The notes beneath the pieces were generated by a model, which saw only the letters and a list, made by a program, of their open reading frames with translations, was not told the origin of the DNA and did not search any database. Position numbers and translations under genes: made by a program. From NCBI GenBank assembly GCA_025999115.1, contig BNWW01000002.1:19684-83683 (forward strand): 64,000 nt of DNA, in the 5' to 3' direction. This document shows positions 31,483 to 40,363 of the stretch, piece after piece; positions within the stretch are counted from its first letter, which is position 1; every line of letters starts with the position of its first letter. The DNA comes from Bacteroidia bacterium. Its GTDB lineage: Bacteria; Bacteroidota; Bacteroidia; Bacteroidales; Azobacteroidaceae.

Positions 31483-32247
31483 TTAAATTTGCGTAGTGAT
31501 GAATAATTCGGTTCGCGGATCCGAAGGCGTGAGGAAAATTTGCGAAGTAGTGTTGTATTCCACCAATTCGCCCGCTTCTAAAAAAAGCACTTCGTCGGCT
31601 ACTTTCGTCATCCGCGAAGGATGGTGTGTAGAAATAATCAGCGTCATTTTATTGCTCAAACGGGAAATAATATCCCTGATTTTTTCGGTATAGATTGCGT
31701 CCAATGCGTAGGCGGGTTCTTCCATCAACAATACTTCGGGAACGAGCGCCAGCGAACGGGCGATGCAAAGGCATTGTTGTTGTCCGGCTGTCAACACGTA
31801 TGGTTTGCATTGTAAAGAATTATGTAAATCGTCCCACAAATACACTTCGCGCAGGCTTTCTTCCACAATCCGGTTAGCTTCCGCTTGCGATAAACGGATC
31901 GAACAGAGTTTGTATCCGGCTAATACATTGGAGTAAATATCCCAATGTGGAAAAAGTTTGGGTGTGCGGAAAATCATTCCGATCCGGCGACGCAATTCTC
32001 CGGCCGGAAGTTGAGCGATATTTTCGCCCTGCAATAAAATTTCGCCCGAAGTGTGAATGTTCGGCGACAATTCGTTCAACCGGTTAAATGCGCGAAGCAA
32101 CAAACTGTTCCCCGAAGCCGGCGCTCCAATCACGCCCACGACCCGGTTTTTGCGTACCGAAAACGATACGTCTTTTAAACAGGAACCCGGATTGACGGTG
32201 TCGTTTACCGTTAAATGTTTTACTTCAAGTATAGATTCGTTTGTCAT
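31483..32247 (-). CDS. pstB: PstB-like ABC ATPase with degenerate catalytic motifs
   Basis: This is a 254-residue PstB homologue by length, order and neighbours, but key motifs are changed. Walker A reads GAPASGNS, with Asn at the invariant Lys (N47, codon AAC at 32109-32107). The Q-loop has Arg in IFRTPKLFP (R94). The signature is LTAGQQQC instead of LSGGQQQR (152-159). Walker B reads LLMEEP instead of LLMDEP (E176). The H-loop His (ISTHHPS) and D-loop ALD remain. ATP hydrolysis is therefore doubtful. The frame is fully open, so the protein is still under selection for expression. ATG 32247 overlaps pstA by 23 bp and is preferred to an earlier start at 32274. Confidence 0.82.
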   Translation of the reverse strand: MTNESILEVKHLTVNDTVNPGSCLKDVSFSVRKNRVVGVIGAPASGNSLLLRAFNRLNELSPNIHTSGEILLQGENIAQLPAGELRRRIGMIFRTPKLFPHWDIYSNVLAGYKLCSIRLSQAEANRIVEESLREVYLWDDLHNSLQCKPYVLTAGQQQCLCIARSLALVPEVLLMEEPAYALDAIYTEKIRDIISRLSNKMTLIISTHHPSRMTKVADEVLFLEAGELVEYNTTSQIFLTPSDPRTELFITTQI

Positions 32248-33019
32248 ATTTGGGATACAATAATTGCGAAACAATCAAAAAACAATCGATGATAATGATC
32301 ACAAATAAAGCCATCGGCCAAACCAAATGTTGCGTTTCGGGACGCCGGAAAAAATCCCAGGTCAGCAACGTGACCGTTGCTCCCGGACCGTTCCAATTCA
32401 AACGCATTTCGCTGATGCCGAAAGTGGTAATCATCAAAATGGTACACGTACCGAGCATTTGCGCCACAGCTGCGACCACTCCCGCAGCGATTTGCCGGCT
32501 GGCAGAGGGAACCATCACTTTCGTTGCTATTCGTACGGGCGAACCGCCCAACGCCATCGCATTCTCGTGCAAACCGGCGTGTTTTTGCAAAGCCAAACCG
32601 GTTACATGAATGATTTTTGGAAACAACAACAACGCGGTCACCACACTTCCCGCCCAAATCGAAACGTGTCCCATCGGTTCCACCATCCACCGGTAAACGG
32701 CTATCGCAATCAAAACCGGTGGCGCGCCTGCCCAAACCGGTTCCATTTTCGACAGGAAAACCGACAAGCCGTTTTTCGGATGATTTTGAATATGAAAACA
32801 GATCCAAATCCCTACGGGAACGGTCATTATAACTGCCGAAACAAAAATCAGCGCACCGCAATAGATGCCGTATAAAATGCCGCCCTGCAAATCGGACGAT
32901 AAAACCGGATCAAACAACATTCCCACTTTGGAAAGCAATTTTCCCATCAATAGAAAAAAAGGAGTTATTGCCGCTAATGTGAGCAAGATAACCGTTGTCT
33001 TTATGATTTTGTGTTTCAT
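32225..33019 (-). CDS. pstA: PstA-like permease
   Basis: This 264-residue inner-membrane protein has six hydrophobic helices and a weak EAA-type coupling loop (HENAMALGGSPVRIATKVMVPSA), which contacts the ATPase in ABC importers. It corresponds to PstA in a Pst phosphate importer. The start overlaps the pstC stop (ATGA) and its end overlaps the pstB start by 23 bp, so C, A and B are translationally coupled. Divergence of the EAA loop matches the degenerate PstB. Whether it still moves phosphate or only reports on it cannot be told from sequence. Confidence 0.78.
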   Translation of the reverse strand: MKHKIIKTTVILLTLAAITPFFLLMGKLLSKVGMLFDPVLSSDLQGGILYGIYCGALIFVSAVIMTVPVGIWICFHIQNHPKNGLSVFLSKMEPVWAGAPPVLIAIAVYRWMVEPMGHVSIWAGSVVTALLLFPKIIHVTGLALQKHAGLHENAMALGGSPVRIATKVMVPSASRQIAAGVVAAVAQMLGTCTILMITTFGISEMRLNWNGPGATVTLLTWDFFRRPETQHLVWPMALFVIIIIDCFLIVSQLLYPKYDKRIYT

Positions 33020-33633
33020 ACCAATGCCTTATTTAACAGTTGTTTCGACAAATAATTAATTCCTGCCGTAAATAAAAACCAAAACAGCGCCAAAAGATAA
33101 ACCGGCGATGCGGGCGGAGTGTCTTTGTCGGTAAATGCACCAAACAAACTTGCGCCGACCGTAGGGCCTGCAAAAATAACAAATATTATCGTTTCACCCA
33201 AGACTTTTCCCAAGGCTAATCCGAATGACGCCCACAAACCTTTTTTTATCGACGGTAAAAATATTCTGAAAATCACATCGGTAGAATCGGCGCCTAAAGC
33301 ATAAGCGCTTTCACGTAGCGAGTAAGGAATCCGGTCGAAACAGGAGGACACCAAATGCGAAGCGTAAGGAATGATCATAATCGCTAAAACCAAAGCTGCG
33401 GCAAACGGATTCCATTCCGTTGGTTGCAATGCAAAATAACCTGCCATTCCCCAAAAAACCGAGGGTACGGCGCTCATGTAAAATAAGACGCCGTTTACCA
33501 ACCGCGCCCACCGGGTTTCATGATAGTATTCGCCCGTAAATACGGCTATTGAAATGGCCACGGGAACTACCAAAATTAACACCATACAAACCGTCAATAA
33601 CGTATTGCCTATCAAATACATAATCTCCGCCAA
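33016..33633 (-). CDS. pstC: PstC-like permease, short form
   Basis: This is a 205-residue membrane protein with about five hydrophobic helices and a clear EAA loop (LRESAYALGADSTDVIFRIFLPS). PstC proteins are usually about 300 residues. The N-terminal helix and periplasmic region are absent here, and the gene begins close to the promoter, so the protein is naturally short rather than cut by a frameshift. It is the first gene of the minus-strand operon ending with the metallophosphoesterase. No pstS (phosphate-binding protein) is found upstream; the next gene, divergently oriented, encodes an unrelated lipoprotein. Confidence 0.78.
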   Translation of the reverse strand: MAEIMYLIGNTLLTVCMVLILVVPVAISIAVFTGEYYHETRWARLVNGVLFYMSAVPSVFWGMAGYFALQPTEWNPFAAALVLAIMIIPYASHLVSSCFDRIPYSLRESAYALGADSTDVIFRIFLPSIKKGLWASFGLALGKVLGETIIFVIFAGPTVGASLFGAFTDKDTPPASPVYLLALFWFLFTAGINYLSKQLLNKALV

Positions 33634-33673
33634 AATGCTTTAAGATAAAAAAAGTTAATAAGTATTGAGATTG

Positions 33674-33681
33674 CAAAGATA
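33674..33681 (-). promoter_or_regulatory. -7 element TATCTTTG of the pst-pho operon
   Basis: TATCTTTG on the minus strand lies 41 bp before the pstC start. No convincing -33 TTTG was found. Confidence 0.6.
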
Positions 33682-33729
33682 AGGTGGATTTTGTTACGAT
33701 TGGTCTATTTTTATGTTAAATATTTGTTT

Positions 33730-33737
33730 TATCTTTG
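33730..33737 (+). promoter_or_regulatory. -7 element TATCTTTG of the lipoprotein-OmpA operon
   Basis: TATCTTTG lies 40 bp before the lipoprotein start at 33777. It is divergent from the pst promoter across about 50 bp. Confidence 0.62.
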
Positions 33738-33776
33738 TCGCACTTTTTTAATAAAAAAATTAAATATTTAGAGTTT

Positions 33777-35540
33777 ATGAAAATGTTATTTACAAAAAAG
33801 ATTTTAATTGTTCTGTCTATCGCGATAGGCCTTTGTTTGCCTTCGTGTATTGACGAAAACGCAGATGTCGATTTCGATACGGCTTTTGACAATCTGGTAG
33901 TGGGAGAGGTATTCGGCACGCCTTTGATTAAGGAGGCGCGAACTACCATCGGCGAAGTTTTGGGCAAAATCAATGAAGATGGATTGCCTGATGAATTGAA
34001 AATCGGGTTTATCAAACACCCGGACTATCTGGATTCGGTGCTGACGGCGTTTTATACGCATAAGGATGTGATAGAGAAAAATTTGGAAGAAATCAATAGT
34101 GATTTTGAAGATTTTCGCTATCAAATGGATGTTATTAAGGTAGGTAACTATACCCTTACTAATTCCAACAACTTCAATTTAGATTATGATTTAGAGGATT
34201 TCATTAATAGAAAAGTAGCAGATGTAAACGACGGTAATAAACTAAAACAAGTACATAAGATTAATCAAATTGATTTTAGCGGCGATGTTGAAATTGTGGT
34301 TACAATTACCGATAAAAGTGCTAATATAGACCAATTATTGCTACAATCGATTAAGTTTGATGTTGAGATAGGTGGTCGGACTCACATTGTTCCTTATAAC
34401 AGTGCGGCGCAAGGTTGGGTATTGAATTTGAATGGTACGACATGGTCGTTTGCCGACAATAATAATAAAGCGCACGTAACCGCTACTTTACAAAACGATC
34501 AGCCGATTGTCATTACTGGCGCTTCTATTTCTGTTGAAGTTGAGGTTGATACGAAAAAAGGCGGTTTTGTAGTTTGGGGATGGTTTAATTATACCTTGGT
34601 TTCCGGTAATATAAGTCAAGATGATATTCAAGATGAAGTTATACCGGCAGATATTCAGTCTTATCTTTCACAGGGTACAAAATTGGTGTTTGCAGATCCT
34701 CGTTTACAAATGGATATAGAATCAAACGTAGGTGTGCCTTTGCAATTTGTGATGGTCGACCTGCAAAATACTACCGCGGGAGGAAGCGCATCACTTATAA
34801 ATGACTACGAATTTAATATCGAAGGCTCCGAATACCTGAACAATGCTGAAAAAACCGTAGAAAAGAGATTTGAAATAGATAAAACCCATCCGTTTACCGG
34901 TAGTGATGTAGCATATTATGAAGGTTTATTCAGTACCGATTTGGAATCGCTTGGTTTAAAATATAAAGTAATTACCAAACCGATACCATTAGACGAACAA
35001 GGCAATTTGATTTTGACCGGTATCGACAGGCAGCACTTATCGAATTTGGCAGATATAAAAATCTTGCCCAAAGCGACTTTGCCGATGATTTTGGGAGAGG
35101 GCAGTATTATCGTTTACAGCGATACCATCGAAGCCGATATGTCGGAAGTAAAAGAATTGGACGCTGTGCCGGACAACACAAAAGCAATTCTCTATTTGGG
35201 TTACAAAAACACCTTGCCTCTGGGATTAGGCGTCACGCTTAAACTCTTGGAAGAAGACGAAACCACCGAAGTGAAAGCCCTCGTTATTAACGATAATACG
35301 GAACTTTCCGCAATTAATTTGGACAAAACAACCGAATGGAAAGAAATTAAGTTGGAATTGCGCGATCCGCAAGCTTTGAAAAAATTGCGCTATGTGGCTG
35401 TTGATACTTATTCCGACGGGAAAGTGCCTATTACCCAAAAGGTCGCTTTTACCAAAGGGCAGGGTATTTCGCTTTCTTTAAGCGCTGATGTAAAAGGAAG
35501 AATCAATATTAACGAATTAACGAAAGAGGAGGAACAATAA
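33777..35540 (+). CDS. Large lipoprotein of unknown function, partner of OmpA-like gene
   Basis: This protein has 587 residues from ATG 33777; the longer frame upstream would start inside the promoter. The lipoprotein signal ends in LPSC (Cys about residue 24). The rest is rich in beta-strands with no motif I recognise. Regions such as TIGEVLGKINEDGLPDELKIG, VEIVVTITDKSANIDQLL and FTGSDVAYYEGLFS look like repeated beta-sandwich modules. It starts an operon with the OmpA-like gene 1 bp after its stop, so the two products probably work together at the outer membrane. Lipidation would anchor it to the inner or outer leaflet of the outer membrane. The function is not known. Confidence 0.75.
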   Translation: MKMLFTKKILIVLSIAIGLCLPSCIDENADVDFDTAFDNLVVGEVFGTPLIKEARTTIGEVLGKINEDGLPDELKIGFIKHPDYLDSVLTAFYTHKDVIEKNLEEINSDFEDFRYQMDVIKVGNYTLTNSNNFNLDYDLEDFINRKVADVNDGNKLKQVHKINQIDFSGDVEIVVTITDKSANIDQLLLQSIKFDVEIGGRTHIVPYNSAAQGWVLNLNGTTWSFADNNNKAHVTATLQNDQPIVITGASISVEVEVDTKKGGFVVWGWFNYTLVSGNISQDDIQDEVIPADIQSYLSQGTKLVFADPRLQMDIESNVGVPLQFVMVDLQNTTAGGSASLINDYEFNIEGSEYLNNAEKTVEKRFEIDKTHPFTGSDVAYYEGLFSTDLESLGLKYKVITKPIPLDEQGNLILTGIDRQHLSNLADIKILPKATLPMILGEGSIIVYSDTIEADMSEVKELDAVPDNTKAILYLGYKNTLPLGLGVTLKLLEEDETTEVKALVINDNTELSAINLDKTTEWKEIKLELRDPQALKKLRYVAVDTYSDGKVPITQKVAFTKGQGISLSLSADVKGRININELTKEEEQ

Positions 35541-35541
35541 T

Positions 35542-38091
35542 ATGAAATTCAAAAATATCAAACAATTTGCGGTCGTTGTATTGATGACCATAGCTTGCGG
35601 AAGTGTTTTCGCACAACAAACCAACACCTTGTATTTTATGAAAGGTGTTCCCGAACGAGGCGGTTATAACCCGGCTTTTCAACCCGATTATAATTTATGG
35701 ATTGATATTCCGATTTTGCCGAATCTGAACATTGGTATAGGTAATAATTCTTTGAATTACAATGTGTTATTTCCTAATAATTTATTTTTCATGGATGCTA
35801 ACGCCACGCAATACCGCGAAGGTTTTTACAATGCCTTGAAAAGCACTACCAAATTGAATGCCGATGTGGCGATTGATTTGTTGGGTTTCGGTTTTAAAGT
35901 CGGGAAAAGTTATTGGAATTTCAATTTAACGGAAAAAATATCGGCTAATGTCTTTTTACCCAAATCATTATTCGATCTTCCGTTACACGGAACGGAAACC
36001 GGTTTTTATGATATGACCAGTTTGGGTGTCGATGTTTCGCTTTATACCGAAGCCGGTTTGGGTTGGTCATATAAAATTACCGATCGCTTAAACGTGGGTG
36101 TTAAAGGTAAATTCCTGATGGGACAAGCAAATATCAGTACCGATATTGATGCTTTGAAATTGACGGCTAACCGCCAAAAATGGGCTTTGGAAGCTGCGGG
36201 AAGTGTTCGCGCCTCCATCCCTTTGGTGAATATTCCTTGGGTGGACGGTCAGGTAATCGACAAAGATGCTTTTGACCAAATTGAAATGCCGGAAAAATTC
36301 AGTCCATCCGATATTACGAAAATGATTTTCAACGGCTATGGTGCCGGATTGGATTTGGGCGTTAGCTGGGAAGTCATCAAAAACTTGACTTTGTCGGCTG
36401 CCGTTACCGATCTCGGATTTATCCATTGGAATAATGCCGTACAAGCTACATTGCAACCTTTTACTTTTAATTGGGAAGGGATTGAAATTGATGACATCAA
36501 TGAAGATAAAAAGATGGAAGATTATTTTTCGGAAATCGGAGACCAATTAAAGGATAATTTCAAAGCCGATATAGCGAAAAAAGGTTACAATAGCCGCTTG
36601 CATACCCATTTGAATGTAGGGGCGGAATATGCTCCGTTCGACGATAAATTAGGCATTGGTTTGTTATATTCCAAAATGTTTGTTCCGAATGCTTCGTTCG
36701 ACGAATTGACCGCTTCTTTGAATTGGCGTCCTACCCGTTGGTTCAATCCGGCGATTACCTATTCTATTTTAGATAATAATTTCCATACTGTCGGCGCCGG
36801 TTTGCAACTAAAACTTGGCCCGTGGGTTACTTATGTGGCGATTGACCATGTTCCCGTCGGATCAAAAGTCTTGTCTAAACAATACGTTCCAATGTATATG
36901 AAAGGGACGAATTTGCAAGCCGGTGTGATTTTGGCATTCGGTGGCGGCAAAGGTAATAAAGACGACGACGGCGACGGCGTGAAAAACTCGAAAGACAAAT
37001 GTCCGTTCACTCCTGTGGGTTACATTGTAGATAAGAAAGGTTGCCCGATTGATGCGGATAAAGACGGTGTTGCCGATAATGTGGATTTGTGTCCCGATAC
37101 ACCGGCCGACGTGCAAGTGGACGATCGGGGTTGCCCGATTGACAGCGACGGCGATGGCGTTCCCGATTATTTGGATAACTGTCCCGATACTCCCGAAGCT
37201 GCTCGCGGCCATGTGGACGAAAACGGTTGCCCGAAAGATGGCGACGGCGACGGCGTTCCCGATTACTTGGATAAATGTTTGAATACTCCGGCGGGAGTGG
37301 ATGTCGATGAAAACGGTTGTCCGTTCGATACCGATGGCGATGGTGTTCCCGATTATTTGGATAAATGTCCGGGTACTCTCGAAGCTGCCCGTGGTTTTGT
37401 GGATGAAAACGGTTGTCCGCAGGATAGTGATAAAGACGGTGTTCCCGATTACCTCGATAAATGCCCGAACACTCGCGAAGGCGCTCCGGTGGATAAAGAC
37501 GGTTGCCCGAAAGACAGCGACGGCGACGGCGTTCCCGATTATTTGGATAAATGCCCGAAAACTCCTGTTGAAGCCCGCGGTTATGTGGATGAAAACGGTT
37601 GTCCGATTGATACGGATGGCGACGGTATCGCCGATTACATCGACAATTGCCCCACCGTGAAAGGTGTGAAGAGCAACAAGGGTTGTCCCGAAGTGGCAGC
37701 CGCCGTTAAACAATTGTTTAAGAAAGCCTTGAACGGTATCCAATTTGAATCCGGAAAGGCGACTATCAAAGCGACTTCCAACGCGATTTTGAATCAAATC
37801 GTGAAAGTGATGCAAGATAATCCCGATTATTATTTGACGATTAGCGGACATACCGACAACGTAGGTAAACCGGAATTGAATCAAAAATTGTCGGAAGATC
37901 GTGCAGCCGCAGTGAAAACTTATTTGGTGGATCACGATATTGCCGCACCGCGTATTTCTTCGCTCGGTTTTGGAGACACCCAACCGGTGGATACGAATAA
38001 AACAGCTGCCGGACGCGCTAAAAACCGTCGTGTAGACTTTGAAGTGAAGTTTGAAGCAGTAGTGGTTGACACACCGAAAGCGGCTGAATAA
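35542..38091 (+). CDS. DUF5723-like barrel + TSP type-3 repeats + OmpA domain
   Basis: This 849-residue protein has a signal peptide ending in VFAQ. An N-terminal region of about 450 residues resembles DUF5723 outer-membrane beta-barrels (YNPAFQPDYNLWIDIPILPN near the start, many alternating strands). Eight thrombospondin type-3 repeats (about residues 474-717) have DxDGDGVPDYLDKCP calcium-binding motifs and paired cysteines. The C-terminal OmpA domain (FESGKATI, ISGHTDNVG, RAAAVKTYL, GRAKNRRVDF) binds peptidoglycan. It should link the outer membrane to the cell wall through a Ca2+-stiffened linker. It is co-transcribed with the lipoprotein just upstream. A clear terminator follows. Confidence 0.88.
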   Translation: MKFKNIKQFAVVVLMTIACGSVFAQQTNTLYFMKGVPERGGYNPAFQPDYNLWIDIPILPNLNIGIGNNSLNYNVLFPNNLFFMDANATQYREGFYNALKSTTKLNADVAIDLLGFGFKVGKSYWNFNLTEKISANVFLPKSLFDLPLHGTETGFYDMTSLGVDVSLYTEAGLGWSYKITDRLNVGVKGKFLMGQANISTDIDALKLTANRQKWALEAAGSVRASIPLVNIPWVDGQVIDKDAFDQIEMPEKFSPSDITKMIFNGYGAGLDLGVSWEVIKNLTLSAAVTDLGFIHWNNAVQATLQPFTFNWEGIEIDDINEDKKMEDYFSEIGDQLKDNFKADIAKKGYNSRLHTHLNVGAEYAPFDDKLGIGLLYSKMFVPNASFDELTASLNWRPTRWFNPAITYSILDNNFHTVGAGLQLKLGPWVTYVAIDHVPVGSKVLSKQYVPMYMKGTNLQAGVILAFGGGKGNKDDDGDGVKNSKDKCPFTPVGYIVDKKGCPIDADKDGVADNVDLCPDTPADVQVDDRGCPIDSDGDGVPDYLDNCPDTPEAARGHVDENGCPKDGDGDGVPDYLDKCLNTPAGVDVDENGCPFDTDGDGVPDYLDKCPGTLEAARGFVDENGCPQDSDKDGVPDYLDKCPNTREGAPVDKDGCPKDSDGDGVPDYLDKCPKTPVEARGYVDENGCPIDTDGDGIADYIDNCPTVKGVKSNKGCPEVAAAVKQLFKKALNGIQFESGKATIKATSNAILNQIVKVMQDNPDYYLTISGHTDNVGKPELNQKLSEDRAAAVKTYLVDHDIAAPRISSLGFGDTQPVDTNKTAAGRAKNRRVDFEVKFEAVVVDTPKAAE
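36961..37692 (+). repeat. Eight thrombospondin type-3 repeat units inside the OmpA-like gene
   Basis: Eight coding repeats of 81-96 bp each begin with DxDxDG and end with GCP. Units with and without an extra EAARG-type insertion alternate. The DNA is repetitive enough (GGCGACGGCGTTCCCGAT recurs) to permit unequal recombination. Confidence 0.88.
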
Positions 38092-38115
38092 CGATACTCT
38101 GCAGATGAGATAAAG

Positions 38116-38159
38116 AGATAGGATTAAGTGGGGGCTACGCCGCTCACTTAATCCTATCT
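38116..38159 (+). terminator. Rho-independent terminator after OmpA-like gene
   Basis: Perfect 15-bp arms AGATAGGATTAAGTG / CACTTAATCCTATCT with a 14-nt loop are followed by a T-rich tract ending in TTTTTTT. Confidence 0.8.
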
Positions 38160-38218
38160 TATTAATTCTTTTTTTGTTAAAATTTTTCTAAAAATCTTCA
38201 TTTTTTGAAAAATATATT

Positions 38219-38226
38219 TACTTTTG
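38219..38226 (+). promoter_or_regulatory. -7 element TACTTTTG
   Basis: A TAnnTTTG match lies 40 bp before the lipoprotein start at 38267. The -33 element is not evident. Confidence 0.5.
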
Positions 38227-38266
38227 TATTTTTAACAACATTTATCAATTTTTTTAAATAAAAAGT

Positions 38267-38902
38267 ATGAAAAGGGTGAAATTTTTTACTTTCGCAGTAT
38301 TTACCTTCGTTTTGTTTATGATGACGTCTTGTGATGAGGCCACCACGATTACTATTCCTTTGGAAGGTATGGAATTTGATATTCCTTTGGTCGTAGATGT
38401 AGAAGCAGCGGCCAAATCGTCATTAAGGGCAGACGAACTTGTTCGCGTCCCATTTACAGGTAGTTATACGCTTAATTTGGCTGATCCGATGTTTGAGCCG
38501 ATCCGGCAACATATTGAAGACAATAGCAAGATTAAATTCGTAGTTACTTCGGTTCTGATGACATTGGAAGCTTCTCTGAAAGATGAGTTGGAATTTAATG
38601 TTTATGATTTCAACGCAAAATTTGAAAGCATCTATGGTTCGGGAGAATTTTCATTATCACAGCCGGTAAAGACAAATCAAAAAATTGAAGATCCCGAAAT
38701 GACTGCATTTATCAATAACTTTTTGACAGCTGTTCTATCTCATTCGGAGGTTACCATTTTTGTATCGGGTTTGGTAGATCAAGAAGGGGTTGAAGCGGCT
38801 ATTGCAGCAGGTCAAACGGCTTTGGCTTTTGCCAAATTTTTCGTGGGTTTGGAGGCGCAAATTGATGTTGCGAATACGATTTCCAGCGCTACTTCAAAGT
38901 AA
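38267..38902 (+). CDS. Small lipoprotein of unknown function
   Basis: This 211-residue protein has a lipoprotein signal ending in MTSC. The mature part begins with DEATTITIPLEGMEFDIPLVVDVEAAA, then a beta-rich region and a helical tail (TAVLSHSEVTIFVSGLVDQEGVEAAIAAGQ). No family is recognised. It stands alone behind its own promoter and downstream of the OmpA operon terminator. Bacteroidota genomes often place such lipoproteins near OmpA-like genes, but a common function is not shown. Downstream (38903-39188) there is a short inverted repeat AAGACC/GGTCTT at 38947-38961 and then what looks like the end of a decayed insertion sequence. Confidence 0.7.
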   Translation: MKRVKFFTFAVFTFVLFMMTSCDEATTITIPLEGMEFDIPLVVDVEAAAKSSLRADELVRVPFTGSYTLNLADPMFEPIRQHIEDNSKIKFVVTSVLMTLEASLKDELEFNVYDFNAKFESIYGSGEFSLSQPVKTNQKIEDPEMTAFINNFLTAVLSHSEVTIFVSGLVDQEGVEAAIAAGQTALAFAKFFVGLEAQIDVANTISSATSK

Positions 38903-39188
38903 TGGGCTATTCATAATGATTGGGAGGCTTTAAATTGATTTAAAAGAAGACCGCAGGTCTTGAATGAATAACCCCCAATGAAGCGAAGGAGAGCACTGAA
39001 AAAGTCCCCTATTTTTCAACCCCCTTACCCTACGCAGTCCAAAAGCCAGCAACTGTCAGTAAAAATTTGGTGGTTGCTGATTTTTTTGTAAATTGATTTT
39101 TATATGGGAATAGCGGCCCAAGGAGTGTTTTTACCTTGCTTTAGAAGGGTGTTACAAAAGACAGAAAGGATGTGATGTATTTCCTATT

Positions 39189-39620
39189 TTACATCAGTTT
39201 GAGTATTCTCTTTAGATTTGCAGCAAAGATGGTCAAGGCTCCTTGCATTTGCATAGCTGCCAAGCCGTATGAATGAGCCCGGTCATAGCCATATACTTGT
39301 TTTAGTTCTGCATTTTTGGCTTCTATCTTATAGCGTTCCTGATATTTTTCTTTGAAACGGTCACTCTGTTGGAAGTTTAACTGTTCTATTTGAGTATCTG
39401 TTTTTATGGCAACATGATAGGTTTTGTTTTTGGCACCCGCTTGATAGCATCCCTTTCGTGAGGCACAAACCTTACATTTTTTCACATCAAAAAAATAAGT
39501 TTCTCTTGCATTCTTTTTCTCTTGTTTCCTCGCATCTTTTTTATGGTGTTCTTATTGATTTTTGATGTAATTGATTAGTGTTGTTTTGTCCTTAGCTGAA
39601 TTGTTGCCATTTTTGCGAAA
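39189..39620 (-). pseudogene. Transposase C-terminal remnant (IS1182-like)
   Basis: The minus-strand frame reads CKVCASRKGCYQAGAK, then DRFKEKYQERYKIEAKNAELKQVYGYDRAH, AAMQMQGALTIFAANLKRI and stop, the zinc-knuckle and final DDE-domain part of IS1182-type transposases (the E is in KIEAKNAELK). Upstream the same frame is broken by TAA at 39552-39554 and then continues as NNSAKDKTTLINYIKNQ toward about 39620, after which homology is lost. The N-terminal half and one end of the element are gone. Sequence CTGAAAAAGTCCCC near 38996 may be the surviving terminal repeat. Confidence 0.7.
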
Positions 39621-39674
39621 AAAATTTAAAAATCCGTCCTTATTGGGACGGATTTTGGTCCAAAGATCGAAGAG

Positions 39675-40287
39675 TCAGTTACTCTTGATACACCGAACCG
39701 TAAAGTAGGGCGAAGTATCGGATGTGGCCGGCCCACTCAAATTATTGCCGCTGAAGACGTAGAAGTACTGGTAGGAGACACTACTACTCCACCAGTGGCT
39801 GTAGCTGCCCGAACCGACCAGCGTACCGACGCTGTAGCCGCCGGCCAACGCCGACCCTGAATTCCACATCGCTTTTTCAGTGGAAGTAGCGGTGTTATTA
39901 ATGTAAGTTTGAAGCGCTTCCCATTGAGTTTGATTGGGAACAGACCAACTGAACGGGCAAGCGTTATTCCGCTGGCTCCATGAATAATACTTATTGTTAC
40001 CATTGGTATAACTTGCTGTACCTTCCTTTGAATTTTGAACCATCCAAGTTCCGATAGTTCCGGAATAAGTATAAATATCATAAGTATTGGAACCGATTTG
40101 TTCGCTACCGGCGCCGGTTGTAGTTACAGTTACCGTACAAAGTCCTTTCAATACCGCCGGCAGTAGCCTTTACAGAGAAAGTGCCACCGGTCGAGCCGGC
40201 AGTTACAGTGGTAGTATTATTGCCGGTTTTAGGCGATACATCGCCCGACGCAGAACCATTAATTCGCTCCGCGATAAAATCCGGCAT
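39675..40287 (-). pseudogene. FISUMP-type surface protein fragment with frameshift
   Basis: From the 5' side the minus strand encodes a Ser/Thr/Gly-rich immunoglobulin-like end (NNTTTVTAGSTGGTFSVKATAGGI). It then needs a one-base frame change near 40145 to continue as GLCTVTVTTTGAGSEQIGSNTYDIYTYSG, WMVQNSKEG, NNACPFSWSVPNQTQWEAL, HWWSSSV and YFTVRCIK. This final domain matches the Fibrobacter succinogenes major paralogous domain pattern (IGTWMVQN, P-x-W-x-VP-x-Q, WSSS, VRC). The long N-terminal part and signal peptide usual for such surface proteins are absent. It is therefore a truncated and frameshifted remnant. Confidence 0.62.
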
Positions 40288-40299
40288 TTAGATTTGTAA

Positions 40300-40342
40300 G
40301 GGCGCCCCTTGCGGTCGCCCGAACGCCATTTCATGGCGTTCG
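40300..40342. repeat. Compound GC-rich hairpin, REP-like intergenic repeat
   Basis: Two adjacent inverted repeats are present: GGGCG / CGCCC (40300-40320) and CGAACGCCAT / ATGGCGTTCG (40320-40342, 3-nt loop). The text GGGCG..CTTGCGGTCGCCC resembles dispersed intergenic repeats seen in several Bacteroidota genomes. It lies just after the 3' end of the glycosyltransferase gene and may also serve as its terminator, although there is no T-tract. Confidence 0.55.
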
Positions 40343-40363
40343 GACATGCAGGTAAATTATTGT

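Noticed and set aside
36862..37983. 373-codon open frame antisense to the TSP3/OmpA region
   Set aside because: It arises from the repetitive GC-rich third positions of the TSP3 repeats; the plus-strand protein is clearly real.
39675..40287. Programmed frameshift in the FISUMP-type gene
   Set aside because: No slippery heptamer was seen and the gene also lacks its 5' part, so plain decay is simpler.
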